Source: an uncultured Holophagaceae bacterium
Lineage (GTDB): Bacteria > Acidobacteriota > Holophagae > Holophagales > Holophagaceae
DNA: 50,766 bases
NCBI GenBank assembly: GCA_903857495.1
Contig: CAIOFF010000013.1
Span: forward strand, 1-50,766
Direction: 5' to 3'
Of the stretch, positions 50,632 through 50,766 are shown one piece after another. The position numbers and the translations under genes are program-made. Below the pieces are notes generated by a model. It saw only the letters and a program-made list of their open reading frames with translations. It was not told the DNA's origin and did no database searches. Numbering within the stretch: the first letter of the stretch is position 1; the number at the start of each line of letters is the position of its first letter.

Positions 50632-50746
50632 CGTCGCAGCGACCTACTTTTCCACTCCTGTGCAGAGCAGTATCATCGGCCCTCCAGGTCTTAACGGCCG
50701 TGTTCGGGATGGGAACGGGTGTGACCCCTGGGGAAAAGCCACGACG
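50632..50746 (-). rRNA. rrf: 5S ribosomal RNA
   Basis: The minus strand shows the conserved 5S features: the terminal stem CGTCG/CGACG (50746 side and 50632 side), the CACACCCGTTCCCATCCCGA block of loops B-C (about 50725-50705), CACGGCCGTTAAG and the GGTCGCTGCGACG 3' end. The predicted length is 115 nt. It is the last gene of an rRNA operon whose 23S should lie just beyond the right edge of the window on the minus strand. Confidence 0.95.
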
Positions 50747-50766
50747 AAGGGTAGAAGGGTTGAGAA

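Noticed and set aside
1-50766. CRISPR arrays, tRNA genes, transposase genes, prophage genes
   Set aside because: I looked for regular repeat-spacer units, cloverleaf signatures, transposase motifs and integrase motifs on both strands and saw none. Weak or fragmentary cases cannot be excluded by eye.

Overview
The window looks like chromosomal DNA of a GC-rich, motile, diderm bacterium. The gene styles fit Acidobacteriota of the Holophaga/Geothrix type, but this is an inference from gene content and no database was searched. All calls come from reading the sequence. Coding genes show strong G/C third-position bias, except the methyltransferase genes around 7.5-10.8 kb, which look more AT-rich and may have been acquired.

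Layout. (1) 0.3-5.2 kb, minus strand: a mutagenic-repair cassette with imuB and a DnaE2-type polymerase. A DUF4160/DUF2442-HTH pair that resembles a toxin-antitoxin module sits between them, and imuA and lexA are absent. (2) 5.3-7.2 kb: a small membrane protein and an alpha/beta hydrolase. (3) 7.5-34.9 kb: a flagellin and glycan-decoration island. It has about seven SAM-dependent methyltransferases (FkbM, TylF/MycF, CmcI, C-methyltransferase and generic types), two SDR sugar enzymes, rfbF and an RmlC-like epimerase, two tandem OGT-like TPR glycosyltransferases and three further TPR glycosyltransferases. Embedded in it are three tandem short flagellins, flaG, fliD, two fliS paralogues and a small FliT-like ORF. 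(4) 35.1-37.5 kb: moaE, lysine 6-aminotransferase, and rnhA preceded by a duplicated fragment of its own 5' end. (5) 37.5-41.5 kb: a pseudokinase-TonB fusion, a secreted protein, and a sigma-54 response regulator. (6) 41.6-50.5 kb: comEC, a nucleoside-phosphorylase-like gene, a Dnmt2-type methyltransferase, a CDF-like membrane protein, ettA and ppdK. The window ends in a minus-strand 5S rRNA with tandem terminators.

How the genes fit together: region 3 probably makes a methylated deoxy-sugar (rfbF, RmlC-like, C-methyltransferase, SDR), attaches it and other sugars to flagellin Ser/Thr through TPR glycosyltransferases, and caps or decorates it with O-methyltransferases. FliS, FliD and FlaG handle export and filament capping or length.

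The strongest regulatory signals are two. Each flagellin gene has the same leader: a hairpin with a compensatory base change and a CGGA loop, placed exactly 13 nt before the Shine-Dalgarno sequence. This is what a CsrA-controlled flagellin leader would look like. In addition, near-identical FliA (sigma-28)-type promoters stand 27-28 nt before both fliS genes and before an unrecognised Ser/Thr/Ala-rich gene at 10945, which marks that gene as a probable new flagellar-regulon member.
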